From contig CM067505.1 of NCBI GenBank assembly GCA_034509495.1, forward strand, positions 4,558,094-4,622,093: a stretch of DNA of 64,000 bases, written 5' to 3'. Origin of the DNA: Acestrorhynchus altus. Taxonomy: Eukaryota > Chordata > Actinopteri > Characiformes > Acestrorhynchidae. Below, piece after piece: positions 12,301 to 23,153 of this stretch. Position numbers and translations under genes: made by a program. Every line of letters starts with the position of its first letter. The stretch's first letter is position 1. Under the pieces are notes generated by a model. That model searched no databases. It was not told the DNA's origin and saw only the letters and a program-made list of their open reading frames with translations.

Positions 12301-15300
12301 AGGCTCATGTCTGACTGCATTCTTAGACAACCACAAGGTTTAAAGGAACCGTTCTGCAATAATAACAGCCTTTAGTACACTGTGGTCAAACAAACTGGAA
12401 GACGTAACACATCTCTTAAATAACCGAATTCAGGTGTTTCTTTCCGCCACATTACACAGAACCTAGCGCCTAGTCATGAAGTCTGCCTTTTCTAGGACCG
12501 TATGGTTTCCATAATGTGGAGAATGATTAGGTGCATCATGGAATCCATGCATTAAAACAGATTTTAGGTGTAAAGACAGAAATGCACAAAATAAGAAAAA
12601 TACACACTGTATTATTCAAAAACTAATACAGTTTATTTGTCTGTCTACCTGTCTTAGTGATCAGCATTGGAATAATATTAAAAAGCACTGTTAAAATTTT
12701 AAAAATGCAATAAAATGTGCACATTTGAGTAGCTCACAAGGAATATAAAGGTATTGCATGTATAGCATTTGGCACAGAGTAAGCTCACACTCTTGCCAAA
12801 GTATTGGGACTATGTCCCAATACTAATGATTGGGAACCTAATCATTCATAGTTTGATTTGATTTAACTGCATCCAGAGACAAGAGCATTAGAGAGGACAG
12901 GAAGTTGGATGATCACTTTATACCCCTCTAGCCCATGTCTAGCATTAGACATGGTGCTGACAGGTTCATGTTTATCTCCTCCAGAGAGTCCCATTCTTCT
13001 GGTAGTACTTCTCTACAGGGAGTAGACAAGTTGTGCGTGCATTTGAACATCTGTGTCAGCAATGGGTGCAGCCACAGTATATGACACACGCCTTCTCTCT
13101 TATCTACGATTCTTACTTGAAAGATCGAGAGCAATTTGGACAGAAGAACTCTGCGATGCCCCACATTTTATCTGGTGGCACTGGATCATATTTCTTTCTG
13201 CATCGACGGCAGCGAGACACCTGGAAAAGATCACAGATTACAAACGGGCAGATTCTTTTCTCATGTTAAGCAGGTTCACACTGCATATCCAGCAGAACAG
13301 CCACACGATTCTTCTGCTCCTTAGTCTTAGATCTTAATCTGAGTGGTGCCACTGTATTACACAGCACACACCAAGACATTTCTACATGCCTGAATGTTTT
13401 TGTAATATAATCTCTGATACATTTCATAGATAGCAAGGATTCTAGGCCAAATATGACGCAGTTGGGATACCTTTACTGGTGCATCTCTGGGAACTAGGTT
13501 TTTGGTCATAATTTAATCCAACAAACTAAACTAATATATTTTTTTCCACACTGATATGCTTTGATTAATAATTTATTCAATCTCAAAATTAAATATAACA
13601 ATCTGAGGTTCTGGATTTCAGAGTCATGATTTTCATGAGCTATAAACCATGTCTAATTCCCTGAAATGCACTAATAGGTCTGGTAAGGCACTGGCAAGTG
13701 TATTGTGGGCCAAACCTGTCCCAGTTGAGCTCAGGACAACTAAAAATAAATACCAATTAAAATATTTGCACAGCATTTCTATTCTGTAGCTTGTTGTGAT
13801 TTTATTTAACCTCCCAAACTCAGAGAAAGTCGTGGTTGTCATTCTACATCAGTATTTGGGTCAAATTAAAGTAGTAATTGTGATCCAGGACTAGGCCAAC
13901 TGTTCTTTAACTATTTCAGATGGGATTCGTTTATGTAGAGGGGTTAATGAAAGCAGTACTGATGTATCTCAGTGATAATAAATTTCAGTGCCTTTAACCT
14001 TCTATAAAAAAATACCTGTAAAATTAATCCAGGTCAAATTAATTATTAATTGATCTGCAGGTCTAGATGCGGCAAACATGGAAAACTTCAAGCGTTGTAC
14101 ACCATTAGATTAGACAGAATTCCAATCTGTCCCAGAATTCCATTTTTAGCCCCAGTATAGTATAGACCCAGAGACAGACGTCCAGTGGTAAAAATACATT
14201 ACCCCTGTACAATCTACCTATGCAGAACTAATCTAGAACCCAACAGGACTGAGTTAAGAACTGTATAAGAAGAGACTAGGCCACACCACTGGTGTGAGGA
14301 TGTGTGTTGTTGACTTTTACCCTTTTTCTCTGGGGCACTCGTCGCCACCACACCTGGTCACATGTCTCACAGGCAAACTGGTGGATTGCGGAGGGCATTA
14401 CGTTCTTTTGTGCTTGATCAAACATGCGCATGTTCTTCTCCGTCAGAGGTAGGACCCGAAGACGCTTCCCAAGCTCCTATATGCATACGTTTACACACAA
14501 ACACACACACCCATCAGCTTAAACCTATGATTTGTCATATGATGTTAAAGGTGCAGCAGGCTGTGTTTTCCTTCACTAAGCTCAGGTGTTTCATAAAGCT
14601 GCAGAGGCAATTTCCACTTCTTTGCCACCATGGATGGTTAGTCAGCATTTCTTTGTTGTACAGAGTAAAAGACAGGAAGTGTGCTGAAGGTAACTGACCT
14701 CTATGTCCTTGTCCTCCTTCGGCCCTTTGCTTGTTTTAGGCTGCAGAAAGGCAGAAGTGAGATTATAGCCCGGCATTATGAGATCCATTACTTAGAGTTA
14801 TCAGGTTGCACAGTTGCATGCCACACTTTTACTTACTTTGTCAGAGCGTTTAGAATCATCACTGGATCCTGATGACCTCGCGTCCCTTTCACCCTGCTGT
14901 TTTGACAGCTGAATTTCAAACATTACATTGTAAATTACTGTAAAAGTAATTTAGGGGCCTAAACATTTGCATATGACTGTATTATATTTCTTTGCCCACA
15001 TAGGGCTCAGCTAAGAAAATTCTGTGCCACGAAAGGTATTTTTGAGCGATTTCATACAACAGTTTCTCAATCCCAGTCCTGGAGTACCACTGGCCTGCTG
15101 GTTTTAGACAGTCCCTGCTATAACACACCCAGTTCAGCTCATCAATAGCTCATCGGTTAGTTCATGAGCTGGATCAGGTGAGCTGCAATTTGGGGAAACT
15201 CTAAAACAAGCAGAGCAGTGGTTCTCCAGGACCAGGTCTGAAAACCAGTACCATAGAAGAAAGCTGTTTGTAGTAAGTGTGTGAATGTGCAGAACATTCT

Positions 15301-18300
15301 GTACAAATCATAGAATCTTCACACATCTCTATGCTTCAAACATGCTTCAAAGAAGCTTTTGAGATACAGCTTCCACATAAACGCTGGCCTGTTATCAGTG
15401 ATTCAGTCAGTGATATATCACCCATTACACTCACTGAGCAATTTATTAGGAAGATGACACCAGTACTGGGTAGGGCCAGCTTTTGCTCTCAGAACAGCCT
15501 CTTCATGGCATAGACTCCACAAGATGCTGGAGACACTTCTTTGAATTGCTCTCTGTCATCACCAGTCTGCAGAACAGCCACTAACACTGTTGTTATCATC
15601 AGTTCTAGAAACACTCAAACCAGCCCTTCTGACACCATCAATCACAGAGATCACAACTCCATTCTGATGGGTCATATGAACATATATGAACCTCCTGGAT
15701 CAAATCTGCATGATTTAATGCACTGCTGCTACATGATTGGCTGATATGATAATAGTACCAATGTGTTGCCGTATTACTGTTGTAACTGCTGTGAGATGTG
15801 GCACACAGGACGTTACCTGTTCTCTTTCTTCAGCTTGCAGTTTCTGAACCACATTCTGAAAGTAAGAAGGAAACAACCTCAATGTGGCTCCATCATGCAA
15901 AGCACTCGGCACCCTACAATGTAATTTACATATCCTGTCACTAGGCCAGGAAAGGAAACCGTACCCTAACGACGGGGTCATTCTTCAGAGACCACTTGTC
16001 CTCTTCATCCAGGTCTGTGTATAAAATAAAGAATGCGATTAAACTGAATGGAATGGACTGTTGTTACAGGTGTAAAGCTGCTGTACTGACCAATGCAAAC
16101 CTTTCTGAAGCACTACAGGGAGGCCATGGCAGAGGTGATTTGCATGCATGGAAATCCACAGCATTCGTTTACATATTTGAGTCAAGCAGAGCTTCAAATC
16201 ATTGAGAGTTGAACCATCCTGTGTTTCATCATGTCTTGAGAGGTGAAGGACCTCATGGACTTGGCGACCACATGACCAGGATGTTATTAAAATTGTATCT
16301 GTAAAAATGGGGCAAAATACAGTTGGGCAGCCTTCATTGCTACTTAGTGGGGTCACACAGGGGAAGCCTAAGAATGGGAAGCTCTGCAATGCAATTCCCA
16401 CCACTACTCCAAAGAGTCCGAATAAGTTCTTCCCGAAGCCCAAACAACCCCTCCCTTCACCTCAAAATAGAAAAAATCTGACAAACGATTCATAATCTGG
16501 CTCCAGCCTCACCTCCTCTCACATTTGAGAGCAGTACTGATGTTGATACTGATGTTGATACTGATGTTGATACTGAGTCGAAGTTAGAACACTTTAAGCC
16601 TGTCGATGAAATTAAACCTTCCTAGTTTAATTAGCTCCTCAAAATCATCCACGTGTTCACTAGATTCAGTACCCACACGATTATTTAAGCAAGTCGCTCC
16701 AACCACTATCCAATCATTACTCAATATAGTGAACTCTTCCCTTAGTCTAGGATATTTGCCTCTTCTTGACCCTCATGACCTTACAAACTACAGACCGATA
16801 GCAAACCTCCCGTTCTTAGCAAAGATTCTAGAGACAGTAGTGTCCAACCAACTGTGCACCTACCTCCACCATAACAACTTAAACGAGGCTCTCCAATCTG
16901 GATTTAGACCTAACCACAGCACCGAAACAGCTCTGGTTAGAGTTACAAATGACCTCCTACTTCATTTTATTTCCACTTTCCATCACAATGTATTGTGCCA
17001 TTGTTATGTGCTTTCCGGTGTCGATCAGAGGAGGATGGGTTCCTCTCTTGAGCCTTGGTTCATCTCAAGGTTTCTTCCTCCTAAACTGAGGGAGTTTTCC
17101 TTGCCACTGTCTGCCTACTGGCTGCTCATGCTCGGACCCGGATCCTTGTAAAGCTGCTTTGTGACAACTTGCTGTTGTAAAAAGCGCTATACAAATAAAA
17201 TTTGATTGATTGATTGATTGACCTCTGTCTTTCATCAAGATGATCTCCATGGCAACCATGCGGTGGTTGTTCCTGTAGCGCCGCATGAGCACAGTTGCCT
17301 TGTCCACCGGAATCTTCCCATGAAACTTCTCCCTCAGCCGCCTCACGCTTATTTCCAGCTGAAATCAGCAGAACAGAGCAAAGCACTCAGGGCTCACACG
17401 GAACATGCAGGACAACAAACACGAAACAGTCCACACCTGAAATATCTCCAATAAATAAAGCATCTACGACTCATCTACGACTCCGCTCTTCACCTACTCA
17501 GTCCTTTTCTGTTTTGCTGAGCTGGAATGAATCGTGTAAGTCACTATTTTACACTCACTAAGCACTTTATTAAGAACACTACTAGTGCGTCTCAAACTAT
17601 TAGAATATCTAAATGTAAAATGTCATTTATCATAACATAAAGTGAAATTTTAAAAACGTTCAAGACATTTTTTGTTTACCTTTTGCTCAGGGTGGCTTAT
17701 TGCTCATGGAAATTAGAATATATAGGACATTTTGACACTGTGGGCAGGTGCGGAGTCCCACTAGAAAAGGAAATCAGTCTCTCCATAAAGCTCGTCAGCT
17801 GATTAGGGTTGCAACGATTAATCAACTCAACAAACAAATCAGTCAGCCAGTCATTATCTTATCTGCTTCGTCCTGAACTGAGTGGATCCAGAGCCTAAAT
17901 GGAATCACTGGGCCTAAGGAAGGAATACCCCCTGGACAGGGTAAAATGTCCATCACAGGGTACCATGTCCATTTTTGGAGGCAGGGGGACACTGGAGTAC
18001 GCAGAGGAAACCCAGACAGACATGGGGAGAACACCTGAAACAGTGACCTGAGTAGGGACTGAACCCACAAGCCCAGGCCTCTGGAACTGATACACTTAGA
18101 ACCTGCAGCGCCAACATGCTACTTTAATAATTTACTGCCGCTGTTAAATTTTATTACCTGAACTAGTATGATAATGAATAGATCATCTCATCTCATTGCT
18201 CTCAAAACAGACTCAATTCTTTGTGGCATGGATTCCACAAGATGTTGGAAAGGCTGTTTTGAGAGTCCAGTTCAAGGGGACGTGGTAAAATCATATAATT

Positions 18301-19042
18301 CCTACAGGTTTTGTAGGAAATGTTCTACTGGATTCAGATCCCTGTCATTTAATGAAATGAAATGAAGCTTGACACAACTTGTTCTTGTGACCTTGTGCAT
18401 GAACATGCTGGAAGTAAATATAAGAAGATAAATTGTGACCATGAAGGGATACGCATGGTCAGTAACAATACTCAAATTGTGACACTCCAGCACTGCGACA
18501 TTCACCACACTGTTACAACACCAGCCTGAACTGTTGACATAAGGCAGGTCGAGTCCACAGATTCATGCAGTTGGAGCCAAATTGTGACCTACTATCTGTA
18601 TGTGTCTGAATCTGGGTTTCTGCTGTTTCTCCAGTATTCAACTGTCCAGTTTAGGTGAGTCTGTGCCCACTGCAACTTTCTGTTCTTGGCTGACAGAAGT
18701 GGATCTCAAAGTGTTACAGCTCGTCCACCTTCGACATGATGTGCCTTTCAACTCACCAACAGTTATACACTGGTTTAGTGAGACCACATTTCCCAGTTCC
18801 TGGTTGATCAGAACTTTAATTGAAGCTACTGACCCATATCTGATGTAGGTCATACTCGTAACTTCTTCCACAGCTCAACAATATTAATATCTCAGTTTTA
18901 CCACGAATTAAAGGACAACTAGCAGAAGTACTTTAGAACTTCAGTAAATACATTAAGTAACAGGAACAGACCCCCCCCCCCCCACACACACACACACACA
19001 CCACACACTCTCTCTCACACACACACCCATACACACACTCTA

Positions 19043-19105
<63 letters not shown>

Positions 19106-19153
19106 AACACACATGCACAAACACACACACACACGCACGTACATACACAGACA

Positions 19154-19224
<71 letters not shown>

Positions 19225-19294
19225 TGTGGGTGTGTTGCTCCATCACTTCTCCACACAGCAGTCCTACCTCCACCTCCTCCTGAAAGCCGCTCAT
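9383..19294 (-). CDS. shfl: Shiftless antiviral inhibitor of ribosomal frameshifting (SHFL/C19orf66)
   Basis: SHFL is a host interferon-induced RNA-binding protein that suppresses programmed -1 frameshifting and restricts RNA viruses. Ten coding exons join in frame: 19268-19294, 17223-17358, 15965-16014, 15817-15855, 14837-14908, 14699-14740, 14321-14476, 13117-13220, 11681-11838 and 9383-9609 (stop at 9383). The product has 336 residues against about 290 in human. Landmarks are VRRLREKFHGKIP (about 14-26), CETCDQVWWRRVPQRK (158-173), the zinc-ribbon cysteines RCRRCRKKYDPVP and MWGIAEFFCPNC (about 177-204), SPCYIC, the HSCLAEDCYNR block, and PHISSGSTVNTCLSQGSLVE (about 301-320). An NES-like leucine motif (VEQVFDLILDDI) precedes an acidic tail. 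Exons 4-6 encode a Lys/Glu/Ser-rich linker that is longer than in mammals. Exon 2 uses a weak donor (GTCAAT) at a LINE tail. rdh8 lies head-to-head. Confidence 0.95.
9693..9965. repeat. Palindromic Tc1-type MITE in shfl intron 9
   Basis: The left end 'CAATCAGCCATAACATTATC' and 'CTGTCCATTTTATCAGC' are mirrored by 'AAAATGGACAGAGAGTGTAG' and 'GGTGGTAATAATGTTATGTC' on the right. It shares terminal sequence with the Tc1-like remnant at 20130-20434, so it is probably a non-autonomous derivative of that family. Confidence 0.7.
10255..10500 (-). mobile_element. Tc1-like transposon remnant in shfl intron 9
   Basis: The blocks 'GAGCATGATGCTGCCACCAC' and 'TTATCTGACCATAAAACATT' are the antisense of conserved transposase segments in fish Tc1 elements. 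The copy is truncated at both sides and has no full frame. Confidence 0.65.
10620..11345 (-). mobile_element. L2/Rex-type LINE remnant, reverse transcriptase 3' part
   Basis: Conceptual translation of the minus strand gives VDDQLSFSAHVANLTRSCRF (about 11165-11260), MMMAYKAKNGP (about 10950-10979) and FKQRLKSHLIHEL (about 10735-10775). These are conserved C-terminal segments of fish L2-clade LINE reverse transcriptases. Stops and frame changes interrupt it. It lies in shfl intron 9 in the sense orientation of the gene. Confidence 0.8.
12780..13085 (-). repeat. Non-autonomous DNA-transposon-like repeat, copy 1 of 3
   Basis: The blocks 'AGTACTTCTCTACAGGGAGT', 'ATCTGTGTCAGCAATGGGTG' and 'CATGGTGCTGACAGGTTCAT' reverse-complement to those at 59745-60160. 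This is the same family in opposite orientation. It ends about 30 bp from shfl exon 8. Confidence 0.6.
15060..15245. repeat. Palindromic hAT-type MITE in shfl intron 4
   Basis: The left end 'CCAGTCCTGGAGTACCACTG' is mirrored by 'CAGTGGTTCTCCAGGACCAG' on the right, and the inner blocks also pair ('CTGGTTTTAGA' with 'TCTAAAACAAGCAG'). There is no coding capacity. The hAT assignment is a guess from general resemblance. Confidence 0.6.
15424..15745 (-). mobile_element. Internally deleted Tc1-like transposon (family of 18170-18860)
   Basis: The element begins with the terminal block 'CACTGAGCAATTTATTAGGA' and continues with antisense transposase blocks such as 'TTCATGGCATAGACTCCACA' and 'CTCAAACCAGCCCTTCTGAC'. 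It ends near 'CATGATTGGCTGATATGAT'. Most of the transposase is missing. Confidence 0.75.
16500..17221 (+). mobile_element. L2/Rex-type LINE copy, 5'-truncated and internally deleted
   Basis: The reading frame from 16606 encodes DPHDLTNYRPIANLPFLAKI, VVSNQLCTYLH and SGFRPNHSTETALVRVTNDL, which are diagnostic reverse transcriptase motifs of the L2/Jockey group. The frame then jumps to a 3' UTR with 'AGGTTTCTTCCTCCTAAACT' and 'AAAAAGCGCTATACAAATAA', ending in a (TTGA)n tail at 17199-17221. The catalytic core is deleted, so it is dead. It lies antisense in shfl intron 2 with its tail touching the exon 2 donor. A 12-bp unit (ACTGATGTTGAT) is repeated about three times at 16540-16575. Confidence 0.88.
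17845..18115 (-). repeat. tRNA-derived SINE in shfl intron 1
   Basis: On the minus strand the right end contains a B-box-like GGTTCAGTCCC in a tRNA-like context. The body includes 'CAGGGTACCATGTCCATTTT' and 'GAACTGAGTGGATCCAGAGC' (plus-strand orientation). A fragment of the same family is at 2955-3060. Confidence 0.6.
18170..18860 (-). mobile_element. Tc1-like transposon remnant, transposase antisense
   Basis: Ordered antisense transposase blocks are recognisable: 'GTGGCATGGATTCCACAAGA', 'GGTCAGTAACAATACTCAAA', 'ACACCAGCCTGAACTGTTGA', and 'TTCTGTTCTTGGCTGACAGA'. Several internal deletions and stops are present. It is the same family as 15424-15745. Confidence 0.8.
18971..19222. repeat. Compound (CA)n/(CT)n microsatellite in shfl intron 1
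   Basis: A C-run is followed by (CA)n, (CT)n and a long (CA)n block, starting about 45 bp inside the intron from exon 1. The open frames here encode only low-complexity CVCV repeats and are not genes. Confidence 0.95.
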
Positions 19295-19363
19295 TTCTGC
19301 AGTCGGTTAAAGTTGGTCTGCGGCTGAAGCGCCTGCTGTGCGGAGCCGCTTCTTCTCCGCGTC

Positions 19364-19377
19364 ACTTTCACTTTCAT
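19364..19377 (-). promoter_or_regulatory. shfl: Interferon-stimulated response element (ISRE) of shfl
   Basis: The minus strand reads ATGAAAGTGAAAGTGACG, which contains GAAAGTGAAA (the GAAANNGAAA IRF/ISGF3 core) about 70 bp upstream of the start codon. SHFL is a known interferon-stimulated gene, so position and motif agree. Binding has not been shown. Confidence 0.8.
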
Positions 19378-19643
19378 GTCAAACGCAGGTTCAGGAAGCG
19401 GCCAGCAGGTGGCGCCAAAGACCGAACAAAACAAGCTGTCGGCCAAGAAACGCTGTTGAGCTCTTATGTTGTTCTTCGTGAGGAAAAGGCGTTTAATTCA
19501 CGACGTAACCGTTTCTTTTCGCCGTGTCCTGTGTGTCCTTTTTATTTATGTCCTCCAAACCATTTCCAAACTACATTTCCCATAATGCTTAGAGGTACAG
19601 GGCGCGGGACCTGGTGACGTCATACATAACGTTAACCTTTAAC

Positions 19644-19646
<3 letters not shown>

Positions 19647-19686
<40 letters not shown>

Positions 19687-19795
19687 GTTTATTATTATTA
19701 TTATTGTTTATTATTATTATTATTAATAATAATAATAAAAAAAAAAAAAATAATAATAATTATTATTATTATTATTATTTCATTTGTTGCATTTT
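19647..19795. repeat. (ATT)n/(AAT)n microsatellite palindrome
   Basis: (ATT)n runs into (AAT)n, an A-run, then (AAT)n/(ATT)n again, which could fold back on itself. Confidence 0.9.
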
Positions 19796-20037
19796 ATTTC
19801 ATTTCAGAAATTCTATTGGACATTAATCATCCAGTGTTTTTGAGCTGAAAATGGAATAATTTAGACCTTTTTTGTAATGATTAGATTGACAAAGATATTA
19901 AAATAGCTGACAGTAAAAAAAACAACTTAAAATACTTAATTGTTTTTGTTGCTTATGGAAATATGCAGAACTCTGTGTGATCAAAGAGAGCAAACAGCCC
20001 CTCCCTTCTTGTTTTCCTCTATAGTCACCCTGTCTCA

Positions 20038-20072
20038 CAACAACAACAACAACAACAGCAACAACAACAACA
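20038..20072. repeat. (CAA)n microsatellite
   Basis: About eleven CAA units, one of them interrupted. Confidence 0.9.
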
Positions 20073-20129
20073 GGAAAACAAAGTGTGAGGATCTGAGCCA
20101 CTCTCATAGGACCCAACTCTGATGGCTAG

Positions 20130-20434
20130 ACAACTGGGTCAGAACATCTCCAATACAATCAGGCATCTCTTATGGGGTTTTCCTGGTATGCAGTTGTCAG
20201 TATCTACCAAAGGTAGTCCTAGGTAAACAGGGTGCCCAGTGCTCACCTATGCAATCCACCTCCCAACAACCTCCAGACCTTCAGGATCTGCTGAAGTCTT
20301 GGTGCCAGATACCACAGGACACCTTCAGAGGTCTCCTGGAGTCCAAGCTTCAATGAGTCAGAGTTGATTTAGTGACATGAGAGGGACCACCACAGTATTA
20401 GGCTGTTAATTGTTATGTTATGACTGATCAGTGT
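20130..20434 (+). mobile_element. Tc1-like transposon remnant, internally deleted
   Basis: The 5' blocks 'AACTGGGTCAGAACATCTCC' and 'GTATGCAGTTGTCAGTATCT' are followed directly by 3' blocks 'CTTGGTGCCAGATACCACAG' and 'AGTCCAAGCTTCAATGAGTC'. The end, 'TTATGTTATGACTGATCAGT', is the terminal repeat. The catalytic core is absent. It ends about 315 bp upstream of the rdh8 ATG. Confidence 0.8.
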
Positions 20435-20748
20435 AGAGCTGAATGTGTAGGTTCATTTAATTGCACTTAGAACCCTCTAACAGTTCTTCATTCAGTACTG
20501 CTGAATGGATGAGAACTAGGTCAGACAGTGTCTGCCACGGCAATTTCAACCTCAATCCAGGCAGTGTAAACCAGATTAGGAGTTAATCTCAGTTAGAGCT
20601 CATGCTGGTCATGCTGGAGGGCGGAATAGAGCAGTAGTGAGTGTGGACTCAATCACTGTTCACAGAAATGGAAGATAGGAAGCTGTCACACTAACACCTT
20701 ACTGTTGCCTTAGATCCCAATCTTTTCCTGACTGAAGCCTGCAGGGTC

Positions 20749-21038
20749 ATGGGAACCCAAAGGGTTTTGGTGACTGGATGCTCCTCTGGAATCGGGTTGG
20801 CAGTAGCTGTGCGACTTGCCAGGGATGAACTGAAGAGGTTCAAAGGTTAGTCTGTCTGTCTGTCTGTCTTTTCTATATCGATAAAATCCAGTATCACAGA
20901 TCCAGTTTCCAGATATATCATAGGGTTGTAAAATCACATAACAAAACTGCACAGAACCAGAATCAGGTTCCAGGCCTGCATTCTTCATTTTTATAACATC
21001 AGAATGTGTCCAGCAGTCTGCACAATGCTGTGTAATTA

Positions 21039-21091
<53 letters not shown>

Positions 21092-23093
21092 ACCCATTTT
21101 TTTGGGTTCAATCAATCACATGTAACCTTACTGAGAACAAATTGGAACAGAAATTCAATATAACACTCAAAAGCTGCCACTGGAGACTACTTTAACTAAA
21201 AAGAAGGTCCAGCACAGGTCCATACATACCTTTGCCTCATGGTGGAGTTCTAGTTTAATCTAATTGGTTCACAGGACTTGATTCAAAAATGCATCAGGCT
21301 TGTTTAGATGTTTTTTGCAGGTTGTTTAGATGTTTTTTCTTCTGATGACTCTTCCATGAAAGCCATTTTTGTGCAGGTGTTGCTGAATAGTAGAACAATG
21401 TATCACAACTCCAGAGACTGCTAAATCTTCCTGAAGGTCATTTGCTGGGCTCCTTTCTAGCAATCCTATGAGCAACAGGGTTCATTTTTTTCTTGGTCTT
21501 TCAGACCTTACCTTGGCCTCCACTGTTCCTGTTAACTGCCATTTCTTAATTACATTGAGGAAATGGCAACCTGAAAAAACTTTGCTGTATTCTTATTGTG
21601 CTAGGCAACTGCTTAGAAGAACCCATGGCTGCTGTTATTTGAGTTAGGGGAGTCTTATAAAGTTTGAAATTTGCATCACCTCGCCTGTCCTAATGGTGAT
21701 TGTGAACATGCCGTCTGAGAGGTTGTTCACCCTTACTTTGGGAAGGTATTCCTTTCATTTATTTCCACTCTAAATTTGTACAAAACCAAAATAATACACT
21801 GGTATTGCTTAAAATGTTGTAATTGTAGTGTAATTCATCTTTAACTTCATGTCTTTTGGAGGTCATTTCATCTTAAACTTGCTATATACTTTCATCTTAA
21901 ATCTATCTACAAAGTTAGGACACCCCACAAACACCTTTGTTCATATTTACACATATGGACATTTGATCTTAGGGTCCTCTCTGTGGCCCACACTTACAGC
22001 AAGCCCACTGGGATTTTTTCTGATTCGTCTGATGGCCAGTCCATCCCTGCAGACCCCAAGATGTGTAAAGAAGTCTCCACTAATTCTCAAAATGTCATTA
22101 TGGGACCTACAGGCAGCTTTCACAACATCTACCATCAGAAAGAGACTAAACAGGTTAGATTTGTGTGGGAAGTGTGCAAGGAGGAAACATTTACTGTATA
22201 AAAATCAAAAACAAAAACAGCGGGGCAAGACTAAAGGTTACCAGAGAACACAGACAAAGATCAGGACTTCTGGAACAACGTGCTTTAGACAGATTAATCA
22301 AAGTTGAATCATTTGGGCACAGTTACAAAGCCTGACACAGACGACATGTTTGGCACAAACTGAACAGCATCTGAGCAGGAGAACCTTATACCAACTGTGA
22401 AGCACTTCATACTGTGTTATGATCACTAATATAGTGAGTGATAATATAATTTATGCCGAATGATGTGTTTATTTAATAAGTATTGAAAAAGGATGTGTTT
22501 GTGTGGTTGACTTGTTCGAGTCAGTGGTGGCCACCATGCGGGACATGGAGAAACGTGAGGCTTTGGAGCGAGCAGCTGGAGAGACGCTGAGCAAGACCCT
22601 GGAGATCCGGCCTCTGGATGTCTGCTGTGAGGACTCCATTCAAGAGTGTGTGAACAGCATGCCGGACCGACGGGTGGACGTTCTGGGTGAATGAGACATT
22701 ATTTTTCAGTTGAACTAGATTAATTCGAGAGCAAATCAAGGAGCAGCGCCAGTAAAGAAGTGCTTCACATTAAAAAGCTCATAAAAAATATCCACCAGAT
22801 TGCAAATTAGTCAGTACGTGGTGTTGGAGGGTGGGGAAGGGTGGACCTGCATACCCTGGGCCTTACATGGTTGTGGGCCCTGCAAGGAAAAGAAGGGGGC
22901 CTAATTTGTGGGGGACACCTGTACCACACCTCTTGTTGACCGAATGGATTTATCACTGCAGTACTGACTCCAACTCCCCCCCCCCAAACCTGTTGAATAG
23001 CTGTACCAGGGTCCCTGCGGTCAGTCAAGACATTTGATATGTGCTTCTTTAGCATACAACAGAAAAGCAGTTTATAATATCATAGTATATTAC

Positions 23094-23153
<60 letters not shown>

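Larger units (their letters stand above)
19378..20748. other. Head-to-head intergenic region between shfl and rdh8
   Basis: The part near shfl (about 19310-19480) is GC-richer and looks promoter-like. The rest is microsatellite plus a Tc1 remnant. The last 310 bp before the rdh8 ATG are unique-looking and contain TAATCT near 20593, which could be a CRX/OTX-type site, though a single short motif is weak evidence. Confidence 0.5.

Noticed and set aside
16606..17151. 181-codon plus-strand frame
   Set aside because: It encodes LINE reverse transcriptase motifs fused by deletion to a LINE 3' UTR. It is not a host gene.
18933..19294. Open frames of CVCVCV and RERERE type on the minus strand
   Set aside because: They are translations of (CA)n and (CT)n microsatellites. 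Only the first nine codons from 19294 (MSGFQEEVE) belong to shfl.
21849..22307. 152-codon plus-strand frame in rdh8 intron 1
   Set aside because: It overlaps a Tc1-like remnant and its translation mixes frames of the transposase region.
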